Assembly (NCBI RefSeq): GCF_946190275.1
Contig: NZ_CAMHZQ010000019.1
Coordinates: 1 to 39,586, forward strand
Direction: 5' to 3'
Origin: Streptococcus mitis
GTDB taxonomy: Bacteria; Bacillota; Bacilli; Lactobacillales; Streptococcaceae
DNA: 39,586 bases
The translations under genes were made by a program, and so were the position numbers. How positions within the stretch are numbered: the stretch's first letter is position 1; every line of letters begins with the position of its first letter. A model generated the notes under the pieces. That model searched no databases and was not told the DNA's origin. It worked only from the letters and a program-made list of their open reading frames with translations. Below are positions 27,833 to 35,604 of the stretch, piece after piece.

Positions 27833-28066
27833 GCGTTTTACGGAAAAAATATAAAAAGGTTCGCAAAATAGTTGGATTTTACTCGATTTAACAATGATTG
27901 TTTCCTTGTAAACGATTATAAAGTGAACGAAATATTTATCGTATTTAATTTAAAATTTTTTATGCTATTCTATACTATTTACCTTCGGTGTTTGATCTAT
28001 TAGAAAAGATGTCGACATTTTTATATCATTAAAATCGTGCAACTTTTTTCAGATAGTTTTAAAAGA
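27833..28066. other. AT-rich gap between divergent transcripts
   Basis: Separates the leftward RNA promoter from the rightward VIT1 promoter. A near-match to a catabolite (cre) site lies at 27905-27919 (TTGTAAACGATTATA, one mismatch to the consensus). No gene, strong hairpin or repeat is visible. Confidence 0.4.
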
Positions 28067-28095
28067 TTGATTTCCTTATATTTTTCCTTTATACT
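28067..28095 (+). promoter_or_regulatory. Promoter of the VIT1-like transporter gene
   Basis: TTGATT (28067-28072), 17-base spacer, TATACT (28090-28095). It lies just before AAAAGGAG and the ATG at 28115, so the leader is very short. Confidence 0.7.
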
Positions 28096-28114
28096 GGATA
28101 AAAAGGAGAATAAT

Positions 28115-28810
28115 ATGTCAGAAACAAATCACGAAATTGATTCAAACTTTGCAGGTCGTTTAAATATCCTGCGTGCTGGTGTTCTTGGTGCAAACGATGG
28201 AATTATTTCCATTGCTGGTGTGGTTATCGGGGTTGCCAGTGCTACGACCAATATCTGGATCATCTTTTTATCAGGCTTTGCGGCTATCTTGGCAGGTGCC
28301 TTTTCAATGGCTGGTGGAGAATATGTGTCCGTTTCAACTCAGAAAGATACCGAGGAAGCGGCCGTTGCGCGTGAGCAAGTCTTGCTAGACCAAGATATAG
28401 AGTTAGCCAAAAATTCTCTCTATGCTGCCTATATCCAAAATGGAGAATGTGAAACCTCTGCTCAACTCTTGACCAACAAGGCCTTTCTTAAAAATCCACT
28501 CAAGGCTCTGGTCGAGGAAAAATATGGGATAGAGTATGAAGAGTTTACCAATCCTTGGCACGCTGCCATTTCTAGCTTTGTTGCCTTTTTCCTTGGTAGC
28601 TTACCACCAATGCTGTCAGTGACCATTTTCCCAAGTGAATACCGCATCCCTGCTACCGTCCTTATCGTCGGTGTGGCCCTTCTTCTCACTGGTTACACTA
28701 GTGCAAGACTTGGAAAAGCTCCAACCAAAACAGCTATGATTCGAAACCTAGCTATCGGTCTTTTAACCATGGGAGTTACCTTTCTGCTAGGACAACTTTT
28801 CAGCATTTAA
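28115..28810 (+). CDS. VIT1/CCC1-family manganese/iron transporter
   Basis: A 231-residue membrane protein of the VIT1/CCC1/Nodulin-21 family, which moves Fe2+ or Mn2+ across membranes. I start at 28115 (MSETNHEIDSN) because AAAAGGAG lies 7 bases upstream and the longer GTG frame begins before the promoter. Family marks are RLNILRAGVLGANDGIISIAGVVIGV in the first helix region, the glycine-rich GAFSMAGGEYVSVSTQKD, then a hydrophilic loop with acidic residues, and three C-terminal helices. It is a monocistronic gene; its stop codon touches a BOX repeat. Confidence 0.88.
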   Translation: MSETNHEIDSNFAGRLNILRAGVLGANDGIISIAGVVIGVASATTNIWIIFLSGFAAILAGAFSMAGGEYVSVSTQKDTEEAAVAREQVLLDQDIELAKNSLYAAYIQNGECETSAQLLTNKAFLKNPLKALVEEKYGIEYEEFTNPWHAAISSFVAFFLGSLPPMLSVTIFPSEYRIPATVLIVGVALLLTGYTSARLGKAPTKTAMIRNLAIGLLTMGVTFLLGQLFSI

Positions 28811-29049
28811 TACTCTTCGAAAATCTCTTCAAACCACGTCAGCTTCACCTTGCCGTATATATGTTACTGACTTCGTCAGTTCTATCTGCAACCTCAAAAC
28901 TGTGTTTTGAGCTGACTTCGTCAGTTTTATCTACAACCTCAAAACTGTGTTTTGAGCTGACTTCGTCAGTTTTATCTACAACCTCAAAACAGTGTTTTGA
29001 GCAACCTGCGGCTAGCTTCCTAGTTTGCTTTTTGATTTTCATTGAGTAT
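28810..29049 (+). repeat. BOX element, boxA-(boxB)3-boxC
   Basis: The left end (ATACTCTTCGAAAATCTC) and right end (TTGATTTTCATTGAGTAT) are the recognised ends of the pneumococcal BOX repeat. Between them lie three boxB modules of 45 bp: 28876-28920, 28921-28965, and a third from 28966 that runs into boxC. Each has a self-complementary CTCAAAAC/GTTTTGAG hairpin. BOX elements are MITE-like repeats of S. pneumoniae and close relatives that can affect expression of neighbours. It starts on the stop codon of the VIT1-like gene. Confidence 0.93.
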
Positions 29050-29061
29050 AAAATACAAGAA

Positions 29062-29095
29062 ATACCTCGATTTTGAAGCCGAGGTATCTTTTTTT
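29062..29095. terminator. Terminator between BOX and the Bce-type permease gene
   Basis: ATACCTCG (29062-29069) pairs with CGAGGTAT (29080-29087), followed by CTTTTTTT on the plus strand; the minus strand also has a shorter T-run, so it probably serves both converging genes. Confidence 0.75.
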
Positions 29096-31082
29096 ACATT
29101 TGTACAATCTTGCGATAGCTTCTTGAAGTAATCATGAAAATCAGCACATAGGCGATGAGGAAGATAGCACAGATAGACAAGGTCACAGTCAACATCATAG
29201 TCGTATCTATTACACCAATCACTTTTAAAATCAGACTAAGCATATGGTAGGCAAAAGCTAGATGTATGAAGGCAAAAAGCAAAGGAAGGAAGAAAACAGT
29301 TAAAACCTGTTTGTTGATGGTTTGCTTGATTTGCTTTTGATCTAAACCAACTTTCTGCAAGATAATAAAGCGTTCACGATCTTCGTAGCCTTCAGAAATT
29401 TGTTTGTAGTAGATTACCAGAACGGTTCCGACCATAAAGATAATGGATAGGAAAATACCGATAAAGAAGACACCACCAAAGAGGGCACTCATCTGAGCAC
29501 TAGCATCTGCTAGATTACTACCGTAAACATAGCTACCTTCCGTGTTTAATTGAGCATTAAACTGATTGAGGTATTTATCATATTCTTCAGCGACCTTGAG
29601 TTGTTCTTCTTCGTTGGCATTTACATTCATACCACCGTAAAACTGATTATAGATAGCCGAATCTGGAAATTGGTCAAAAAAGGCTTGTAAATTAGGTACA
29701 ACAAGGTAATTGTAATCAGCAGTCAAAATATTAAACTGATTTGGAACATGGTTTACAATGAAATCTTTAGTAAATTCTTCTTTGACAGAAAATTGATGAT
29801 CATTTAGAGTTAGAGCTTTCTGTTCTTTAACTCCCTCATTCTTTGCAAAGAGTCCGACCTCATTTCCTGATAGAGACAGTTTTTGGCCAGTCATATTTTC
29901 ATAATCTTTTTGGTCAAATACCATGAAAACTGTTGTGGGTTGGACACGATTTTGTCCTTTTTCAAAAAGGGTTAACTTGCTACCTTCTTGGTTTGCAACA
30001 CCAAAGTAAGCGTAACGAAGAACTTCTTTCTCTTTAATCTTATAACCTTTGTCACTTGCAAACTGGCTCAAGAGTTTGTCCAAATCTTCTTTTTCAACAT
30101 TTTGCCCTGAAACCCCAAAATCATGAGGATTCAGAACTTTTTTAAAGCTTTCTGAAGCATTGAAAATGCTTGTCGCTGCAGACATGGTCACCAAAACCAT
30201 TGTTGACAAGATAGCGATAGTTGCTAGTCCAACTGCATTTTTCTTCATACGGAAAATCAAGTTAGACACTGAGATAAGGTTATTTGGTTGGTAATAATAT
30301 TTCTTGTTTTTCTTTAAGATTTGTAGAAAGACTGTAATCCCTGCATTAAACAATAGATAAGTACCAAAGATAACCAGCAAAACAGCTAGGAAGAAAGTTG
30401 TTAAAGCTGTAAGAGGATCTTTTACCGTAAGGGCAAGATAATAGCCAATACCTAAACTTATGGAACCAAGAATAGTTTGGAGAGGTAAGAAGCGACCTTT
30501 TTTCTCACCACTAGCTTTCTCACGTGAGAGCTGGAGGGCATTCATACGGGCGATTCGAAGGGCATTGAGGAACATGAGGCCTAGGAAAATCAATCCAAAG
30601 ACAACAAGTACCGCAATGACAACATTCATTTGGAAGGTAGCGACCAGCTCAACCTTCAATTTCATCAGTTTAAGCAAGAAAGCGAAAATTAACTTGTCAA
30701 ACAAGGCTCCAATACCGATACCCGCTCCAACAGTTAGAATCCCAAATACCACTAACTCCTTAAAGGTCATACTGATAAGATGACGCTTCTCCAAGCCCAA
30801 CATGCCATAAATTCCTAGTTCCTTGGAACGGTTCTTCATGACAAAACTATTGGCATAAAGGACGATAATGGCTGACGCAAGGGTGACGACAAACATACCA
30901 AATCCAAGAGTAGCTTGAATGGTTGATCCTCCACGGATTTCCGCAATCTTAGGATTAAAGGTTAGAGAGTAAAAGAGATAGGTGACAGTGACTGCCAAGA
31001 GAACAGCCAGCGCAAAAGGATAGTAGAGTTTGCGGTTTTTAATCAAGTTCGATACCGCTAACTTATTGGTTAATCGAAACAT
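29094..31082 (-). CDS. Bce-type ABC transporter permease (FtsX family, antimicrobial-peptide resistance)
   Basis: A 662-residue permease with the BceB layout: about ten membrane segments and a large extracellular domain of roughly 220 residues (about 305-525) between helices 7 and 8, ending in the FtsX-like C-terminal helices. The N-terminus FRLTNKLAVSNLIKNRKLYYPF is typical of the family. It starts one base after the ATPase stop (TAGTATG). Such transporters remove bacitracin or lantibiotics from their lipid II-cycle targets and also act as sensors for BceRS-type kinases. No kinase gene is adjacent, so sensing would be by a distant system. Confidence 0.92.
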   Translation of the reverse strand: MFRLTNKLAVSNLIKNRKLYYPFALAVLLAVTVTYLFYSLTFNPKIAEIRGGSTIQATLGFGMFVVTLASAIIVLYANSFVMKNRSKELGIYGMLGLEKRHLISMTFKELVVFGILTVGAGIGIGALFDKLIFAFLLKLMKLKVELVATFQMNVVIAVLVVFGLIFLGLMFLNALRIARMNALQLSREKASGEKKGRFLPLQTILGSISLGIGYYLALTVKDPLTALTTFFLAVLLVIFGTYLLFNAGITVFLQILKKNKKYYYQPNNLISVSNLIFRMKKNAVGLATIAILSTMVLVTMSAATSIFNASESFKKVLNPHDFGVSGQNVEKEDLDKLLSQFASDKGYKIKEKEVLRYAYFGVANQEGSKLTLFEKGQNRVQPTTVFMVFDQKDYENMTGQKLSLSGNEVGLFAKNEGVKEQKALTLNDHQFSVKEEFTKDFIVNHVPNQFNILTADYNYLVVPNLQAFFDQFPDSAIYNQFYGGMNVNANEEEQLKVAEEYDKYLNQFNAQLNTEGSYVYGSNLADASAQMSALFGGVFFIGIFLSIIFMVGTVLVIYYKQISEGYEDRERFIILQKVGLDQKQIKQTINKQVLTVFFLPLLFAFIHLAFAYHMLSLILKVIGVIDTTMMLTVTLSICAIFLIAYVLIFMITSRSYRKIVQM

Positions 31083-31083
31083 A

Positions 31084-31842
31084 CTAATTCACCTCGCTTG
31101 CCATGACAGTCAAGGTATCAGAGATTTCTTGGAACATCTGACGCTCTGTTTTCTCTCCACGGTAGATTTGATTGTAAAGAATGCCGTCTTTGATAAAGAG
31201 TACACGTTTAGCTCTGCTAGCTGCTGCTGTTGAGTGGGTTACCATGAGAATGGTTTGGCCGCGCTCATTGATTTCATCAAAAACATCAAGTAAGGCTGCA
31301 GATGATTTGGAGTCAAGGGCCCCTGTTGGCTCATCCGCAAGGAGAATTTCAGGTTCTGTGATGATGGCGCGGGCTACTGCTACACGCTGTTTCTGACCAC
31401 CAGAAATCTCGTAAGGGTATTTCTCTTGCAATTGGTTGATACCAAGATTCTCAGCTGTCACCACCAATTTCTTCATCATCTCCGTAATAGGTCTTCTTGA
31501 CAAGACAAGCGGAAGCAAGATATTATCCTTAACAGACAGAGTATCTAGCAAATTAAAGTCTTGGAAGACAAAGCCCAACTTTTCACGACGGAAGCTAGAA
31601 GCCTGTGAATTTTTAATGGTTGCGGTATCAGTTCCATTCAAGTAAACCTGACCACGACTTGGTTTATCCAGCATAGCTAGGATATTGAGGAGAGTTGATT
31701 TACCAGAACCAGACTCACCCATGATAGCAACGTAGTCACCCTTTTCAACGGTAAAGTGAATATCCTTGAGGGCTTCTACTTGGTTGCCCTGAAAACGAGT
31801 TTTATAAATTTTTTGAACGTGTTTTACATCTAAAAGTGTCAT
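31084..31842 (-). CDS. Bce-type ABC transporter ATP-binding protein
   Basis: A 252-residue ATPase of the BceA/MacB-like group. The start at 31842 ([15 protein letters not shown]) has AAAGGAGA in front; the longer frame to 31899 runs through the small ORF. Walker [10 protein letters not shown] at 42-50, Q-loop FVFQDFNLL, signature [14 protein letters not shown], Walker [13 protein letters not shown], and switch [11 protein letters not shown]. Cotranscribed with the permease and with the upstream 36-aa ORF. Confidence 0.94.
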   Translation of the reverse strand: MTLLDVKHVQKIYKTRFQGNQVEALKDIHFTVEKGDYVAIMGESGSGKSTLLNILAMLDKPSRGQVYLNGTDTATIKNSQASSFRREKLGFVFQDFNLLDTLSVKDNILLPLVLSRRPITEMMKKLVVTAENLGINQLQEKYPYEISGGQKQRVAVARAIITEPEILLADEPTGALDSKSSAALLDVFDEINERGQTILMVTHSTAAASRAKRVLFIKDGILYNQIYRGEKTERQMFQEISDTLTVMASEVN

Positions 31843-31856
31843 GAGAATCTCCTTTC

Positions 31857-31967
31857 TTAATATCCCATTAAATGAAATGTAGCTTGCATCATAGCACATC
31901 CCAGCTGAACGCGCTCGATATCTTTGTGGCTTGGTTTTCTTGTTTTCTTCTGTAAGATTTGTTTCAT
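31857..31967 (-). CDS. 36-residue small protein leading the Bce-type operon
   Basis: Starts MKQILQKKTRKPSHKDIE and ends FHLMGY with a TAA 14 bases before the ATPase ATG. AAAGGAG stands 7 bases before its ATG, a strong ribosome site. It is basic at the N-terminus and more hydrophobic toward the C-terminus (LGCAMMQATFHLM), with no clear membrane helix. I do not recognise a family. It may be a genuine small partner of the transporter or a leader peptide that couples translation; the ATPase ribosome site lies just beyond its stop. Confidence 0.65.
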   Translation of the reverse strand: MKQILQKKTRKPSHKDIERVQLGCAMMQATFHLMGY

Positions 31968-32034
31968 GATGTTACTCCTTTGTTCTTTATGAGTCTAGTT
32001 TACATCAAAAAAAGACTGCTTGCCATAACATAAC

Positions 32035-32073
32035 CTTACAAAAGAGACTTTAATCTTACATTTTTGTAAGATT
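32035..32073 (-). promoter_or_regulatory. BceR-type operator upstream of the Bce operon
   Basis: AATCTTACA (32052-32060), a 4-base spacer and TGTAAGATT (32065-32073) form a perfect 9-bp-arm dyad containing TTACA-n4-TGTAA. As I recall, BceR-like regulators bind inverted repeats of the type TnACA-n4-TGTAA. A further half-site CTTACAAAA lies at 32035-32043, 20 bases (two turns) away. The dyad is about 85 bases before the 36-aa ORF; no strong -35 box is seen, which suits an activated promoter. Confidence 0.7.
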
Positions 32074-32108
32074 GAAGTAAATGTAGGCAAAATTACTTAG
32101 AAAATGAT

Positions 32109-32137
32109 TTGATTTCCTATTTTTAAAATTGTAAAAT
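32109..32137 (+). promoter_or_regulatory. Possible promoter of the 65-aa membrane protein gene
   Basis: TTGATT (32109-32114), 17 bases, TAAAAT (32132-32137). It gives a leader of about 125 bases before the ATG at 32270 with no clear structure. It is divergent from the Bce operon. Confidence 0.4.
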
Positions 32138-32269
32138 ATAAGTATGAAAAGGCTTACTTTGGAAAAGGGGAGGCGGGAACAATCACTTGAGTAAACTCAC
32201 CACTATGAAACACCATTAAATTGAACACTTGCAAGTCGTTCAACCTATAAGGAAAGAAGGTGCGCTTTA

Positions 32270-32467
32270 ATGAAACATAAAGAACATATACTCATCGGAA
32301 TTCTCTATCTCCTCTCTCCATTCATCGGTCAGCTCTTAGTTGAAAAAACATACTTTATCGGTACAGAATTTACAGCTACTGCTTATGCTATTTGCTGGCT
32401 ATCAGTTGTTATCAGCATCCATCATTTTTCAAAAAATGTATTGTCTCAGCATGAAAAATCAGATTAA
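32270..32467 (+). CDS. Small membrane protein, 65 residues, unknown function
   Basis: Starts MKHKEHILIGILYLLSPFIGQ behind GAAGGTG (7-base gap). Two hydrophobic helices (about 7-24 and 34-51) with a short loop, and a charged tail (SQHEKSD). No family recognised. It is divergent from the Bce operon and ends before a strong terminator, so it is a single-gene unit. The coding signal is the good ribosome site plus the helix pattern; length alone would not prove it. Confidence 0.65.
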   Translation: MKHKEHILIGILYLLSPFIGQLLVEKTYFIGTEFTATAYAICWLSVVISIHHFSKNVLSQHEKSD

Positions 32468-32531
32468 AAAACTGAGTTTAAAATAATATTTTTAGTTTGT
32501 AGAAGAAGCTGGGAAAATCTTATTAAAAGTA

Positions 32532-32578
32532 AAAAAGCTTTAAATCAAGCGGTTTAGACTATTGATTTAAAGCTTTTT
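32532..32578. terminator. Strong bidirectional terminator
   Basis: Perfect 17-bp stem AAAAAGCTTTAAATCAA/TTGATTTAAAGCTTTTT with a 13-base loop; T-runs on both strands. It ends the 65-aa gene and the converging PspC-domain gene. Confidence 0.88.
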
Positions 32579-32604
32579 GCTTATTCCAAATCTTCTGTAG
32601 AACC

Positions 32605-32877
32605 TCACCAAAACCAGCCTTCATTATCGTCAATGGCTTGGGCTTCTTTGCGTTTACGTGGGCCTGTTCCGTACATTTCTGCTTCGATTTCTTCCTTGGT
32701 TGGCATGATAGAAGCTAGGATGATATAGATAATCACGCCAAGTCCAAAGTTTGCGACTGTAAAAATAGCAAACAAGAAACGAACAAGGGTAACATCAAAG
32801 TTCCACTTGTCTGACAAACCTGCCAGAACTCCTGAAATCATGCGATTTCGTCTCATTTTATAAAATTTACTGTTCAT
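32605..32877 (-). CDS. PspC-domain small membrane protein
   Basis: A 90-residue protein with the PspC domain: MNSKFYKMRRNRMISGVLAGLSDKWNFD, then one long helix (VRFLFAIFTVANFGLGVIIYIILASIMP) and a charged tail. The related domain in PspC of enterobacteria and in Bacillus acts in envelope-stress systems, but here no partner is adjacent. The start at 32877 has AGAGGAAA before it. An earlier ATG at 32907 lies directly against the -10 box and would not be transcribed. Confidence 0.88.
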   Translation of the reverse strand: MNSKFYKMRRNRMISGVLAGLSDKWNFDVTLVRFLFAIFTVANFGLGVIIYIILASIMPTKEEIEAEMYGTGPRKRKEAQAIDDNEGWFW

Positions 32878-32907
32878 GATATTTCCTCTTTCTGCTAGGT
32901 TAGACAT

Positions 32908-32916
32908 AGTATACCA
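32908..32916 (-). promoter_or_regulatory. Extended -10 promoter of the PspC-domain gene
   Basis: TGGTATACT on the minus strand. It puts the start of transcription about 24 bases before the ATG at 32877. Confidence 0.6.
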
Positions 32917-32935
32917 CGGGTAGGCTCGACTTTCA

Positions 32936-33385
32936 TCAGTCCTCAGGCTGATTTACTAGTAGCAATTTACCTCGACAAAGTCCACAGCGATAGCGTTTGG
33001 TATCAATCCTACGCTTACGCTTATAAGTTTGCTGGCAGAATTGGCACCGATAGAGCTTGATTGTCTTGGAGTTGCTATTTGGCAAGGTTGGTACAAAGCG
33101 TAATCCATCCACTGCTTTCAAAAGTTCTTTAAAATCCCGATCCTTGTGTTGATAGCCCTTCCCTTGAAAATAGAGGTGATAATGACAGAGTTCATGTCGG
33201 ACAATTTTTCTAAAAACGTCCAACCCCAGTTCCTGATAAACCTTGGGATTAAAATCCAAATGCCCATCTTTTGGGAAAAATCGCCCACCTGTCGAACGTA
33301 GACGCCTATTCCACTGAACATGATGGATAAAAGGTCTGCCGAAGTCTTCTAGCGAAACTTGCTTGACGTAATCAGTCAGTTTCAT
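32936..33385 (-). CDS. SprT-like family zinc metallopeptidase-like protein
   Basis: A 149-residue protein. The H64-E-L-C-H68 motif ([12 protein letters not shown]) is the metal-site signature of SprT-like proteins, and two CxxC pairs ([16 protein letters not shown]) form a zinc ribbon at the C-terminus. The start at 33385 ([11 protein letters not shown]) overlaps the end of tex by 14 bases and has no ribosome site of its own, so it is probably translated by coupling to tex. A longer frame to 33430 begins with a TTG inside tex. Function in bacteria is unknown. Confidence 0.88.
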   Translation of the reverse strand: MKLTDYVKQVSLEDFGRPFIHHVQWNRRLRSTGGRFFPKDGHLDFNPKVYQELGLDVFRKIVRHELCHYHLYFQGKGYQHKDRDFKELLKAVDGLRFVPTLPNSNSKTIKLYRCQFCQQTYKRKRRIDTKRYRCGLCRGKLLLVNQPED

Positions 33386-35501
33386 TTGGAGCGAGGAGCG
33401 ACAGATTGACTTTTTCACGTTCAGTATCAATTTTCTTGACCCAAACAGTCACCAAATCTCCGACTGACACCACTTGGCTTGGGTGTTTGATAAATTTGCG
33501 ACTCATATGGGAAATATGAATCAAGCCGTCCTCGTGAATCCCGATATCAACGAAGGCACCGAAGTCAACGACATTACGCACAACACCTTCTAGCTTCTGG
33601 CCTACCACTAAGTCTTTGATATCTAGGACATCTTGGCGAAGCACAGGTGCATCAAAGGAATCACGGAAATCTCGACCTGGTTTGAGAAGATCTGCAATGA
33701 TATCTTTAAGAGTTTCTGGACCAAGGTCTAGCTCTTGCGCCATTTCCTTGGCTGAAAGCGACTTGAGTTTACTTTGGGCTTCTTCATTCAAGTCTGTAAT
33801 GTCCAAAAGTTTGAAAAGTTCCTTAACGGCAGCGTAATTTTCTGGGTGAACTCCTGTATTATCAAGGATATTGCTACTTTCAGGGATACGAAGGAAACCA
33901 GCAGCCTGTTCGAAGGCCTTGGCCCCCAGACGCGGAACTTTCTTGATTTGAGCGCGTGAAGTGATTTTTCCTTCTTCCTCACGGTATTTGACAATATTTT
34001 CAGAAATGGTTTTATTGAGTCCAGCTACGTGTGAAAGAAGAGCTGGACTGGCCGTATTGACATTGACACCGACTTGGTTTACCACTGTATCGACAACAAA
34101 GTCCAGACTCTCAGACAATTTCTTCTGGCTGACATCGTGCTGATACTGTCCGACACCGATTGACTTAGGATCGATTTTAACCAATTCCGCAAGAGGATCT
34201 TGCAAACGACGGGCGATAGAAATAGCCGAACGCTTTTCAACGGTCAAGTCTGGGAACTCCTGACGAGCAAGTTCGCTGGCAGAATAGACAGAAGCACCAC
34301 TTTCATTGACGATAACATAGCTGACTTCAGGGAAATCTTTCAGAACTTCCGCCACAAAGGCTTCACTTTCACGACTGGCAGTTCCATTTCCGATGGCAAT
34401 AATTTCTACACTGTATTGACCAATCAAATCTGCCAAATCTTTCTTTGCTTCTTCGATTTGACGGGCTGATGCTGGTTTAACAGGATAAATAACCTGAGTC
34501 GTTAGCATTTTTCCTGTTGCATCCACGACAGCTAGCTTGGCACCTGTACGAAAGGCAGGGTCAAATCCAAGAACCACGCGCCCTTTCAGAGGAGCAACCA
34601 ATAGGAGATTGTGTAGGTTGTCCGAAAAGAGTTGAATAGCTCCCTCTTCTGCCTTTTCAGTTAATTCTGTACGAATACGTCGTTCGATAGCAGGCAAAAC
34701 TTTTTTCTTAACGGATTGTTGAACAACTTCATTAATATAGGTATTTTTTACCTTGAAACGAGCTGCAAAGAAGGCAAGGATACGGTCCGTCGCATGTTCA
34801 AAACCAACCTTCAAGACACCTAGCTTCTCCCCACGATTAAGGGCTAAGGTACGATAACCCTGCATATTTCCAACTGTCTCAGAAAAATCATAGTAAATTT
34901 GAAAAACCTGCTTTTCATCAAGACTTTCATCCTTGACTTGAGAAATGAGTTTAGAGTGTCTCAGAACCTCCTGATAAGTCATGGAACGCAAGGTCACATC
35001 TTCCGATAAGGCTTCTACCAAGATATCAACTGCACCAGCCAAGGCTTCCTTACCAGTCGCAAATCCTTCACAGACAAACTTTTCAGCCTCTTTTTCTAAG
35101 TCCGCTACATTTTGCAAAATCAAGCGAGCAAGTGGGAAAAGTCCGGCTTCACGTGCAATGGTTGCCTTGGTCCGACGTTTTTCCTTGTATGGAAGGTAGA
35201 GTTCTTCTACATCTGCTAGTTTTTCGGCAGCTAAGATAGCTTCTTCCAACTCCTTGGTCAACTTGCCTTGTTCTTGAATCTTCGCCAAGACAGCTTCCTT
35301 GCGGTCATTGAGATTGGTCAGACTTTTATCCAAGTCGATAATGGCCTTAATCGTCACCTCATCCAGACTACCAGTCATGTCCTTGCGATAACGCGCGATA
35401 AAGGGAATAGTCGCCCCTTCGGCAGTCAAACTTAGAACAGTATCAATTTGCTTTAACGTCACTCCCAAATCTTGGGAGATTTTTTCATATTTTTTATCCA
35501 T
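33372..35501 (-). CDS. tex: Tex-family RNA-binding protein (S1 domain)
   Basis: A 709-residue cytosolic protein of the Tex family, thought to act in transcription and RNA handling. The order is an N-terminal Tex helical domain ([33 protein letters not shown]), an YqgF-like nuclease-fold ([18 protein letters not shown] ... [11 protein letters not shown]), a helix-hairpin-helix region ([16 protein letters not shown]), and a C-terminal S1 domain ([23 protein letters not shown]). The start at 35501 has no ribosome site; a -10 box lies 6 bases before it (see promoter). The preceding in-frame TTG cannot be transcribed. The SprT-like gene follows with overlap. Confidence 0.95.
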   Translation of the reverse strand: MDKKYEKISQDLGVTLKQIDTVLSLTAEGATIPFIARYRKDMTGSLDEVTIKAIIDLDKSLTNLNDRKEAVLAKIQEQGKLTKELEEAILAAEKLADVEELYLPYKEKRRTKATIAREAGLFPLARLILQNVADLEKEAEKFVCEGFATGKEALAGAVDILVEALSEDVTLRSMTYQEVLRHSKLISQVKDESLDEKQVFQIYYDFSETVGNMQGYRTLALNRGEKLGVLKVGFEHATDRILAFFAARFKVKNTYINEVVQQSVKKKVLPAIERRIRTELTEKAEEGAIQLFSDNLHNLLLVAPLKGRVVLGFDPAFRTGAKLAVVDATGKMLTTQVIYPVKPASARQIEEAKKDLADLIGQYSVEIIAIGNGTASRESEAFVAEVLKDFPEVSYVIVNESGASVYSASELARQEFPDLTVEKRSAISIARRLQDPLAELVKIDPKSIGVGQYQHDVSQKKLSESLDFVVDTVVNQVGVNVNTASPALLSHVAGLNKTISENIVKYREEEGKITSRAQIKKVPRLGAKAFEQAAGFLRIPESSNILDNTGVHPENYAAVKELFKLLDITDLNEEAQSKLKSLSAKEMAQELDLGPETLKDIIADLLKPGRDFRDSFDAPVLRQDVLDIKDLVVGQKLEGVVRNVVDFGAFVDIGIHEDGLIHISHMSRKFIKHPSQVVSVGDLVTVWVKKIDTEREKVNLSLLAPNETD

Positions 35502-35507
35502 GAATCT

Positions 35508-35516
35508 ATTATACCA
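35508..35516 (-). promoter_or_regulatory. Extended -10 promoter of tex giving an apparently leaderless mRNA
   Basis: TGGTATAAT on the minus strand. The -10 box ends 6 bases before the A of the tex ATG, so transcription should start at or within a base or two of the start codon. TTGAAA lies 14 bases from the -10 box, too near to be a standard -35. Confidence 0.65.
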
Positions 35517-35604
35517 CAAGCTAAACGTTTCAAATTAGCTCTTACAGTATTTAAAAACAATATGTGGGGAATAGATTTATATGCTATAGCGCAATAACTT
35601 GTAC

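Noticed and set aside
27905..27919. Possible catabolite-response (cre) site
   Set aside because: One mismatch to the consensus and no clear promoter relation; too weak to call.
28037..28114. GTG start for the VIT1-like gene
   Set aside because: The promoter (28067-28095) lies inside that extension.
28845..29076. Open frames on both strands through 28845-29076
   Set aside because: They are the boxB repeats of the BOX element; repetition creates the frame, with no start signal.
31843..31899. Longer N-terminus for the Bce ATPase
   Set aside because: Runs in a different frame over the 36-aa ORF and lacks its own ribosome site; ATG 31842 has AAAGGAGA.
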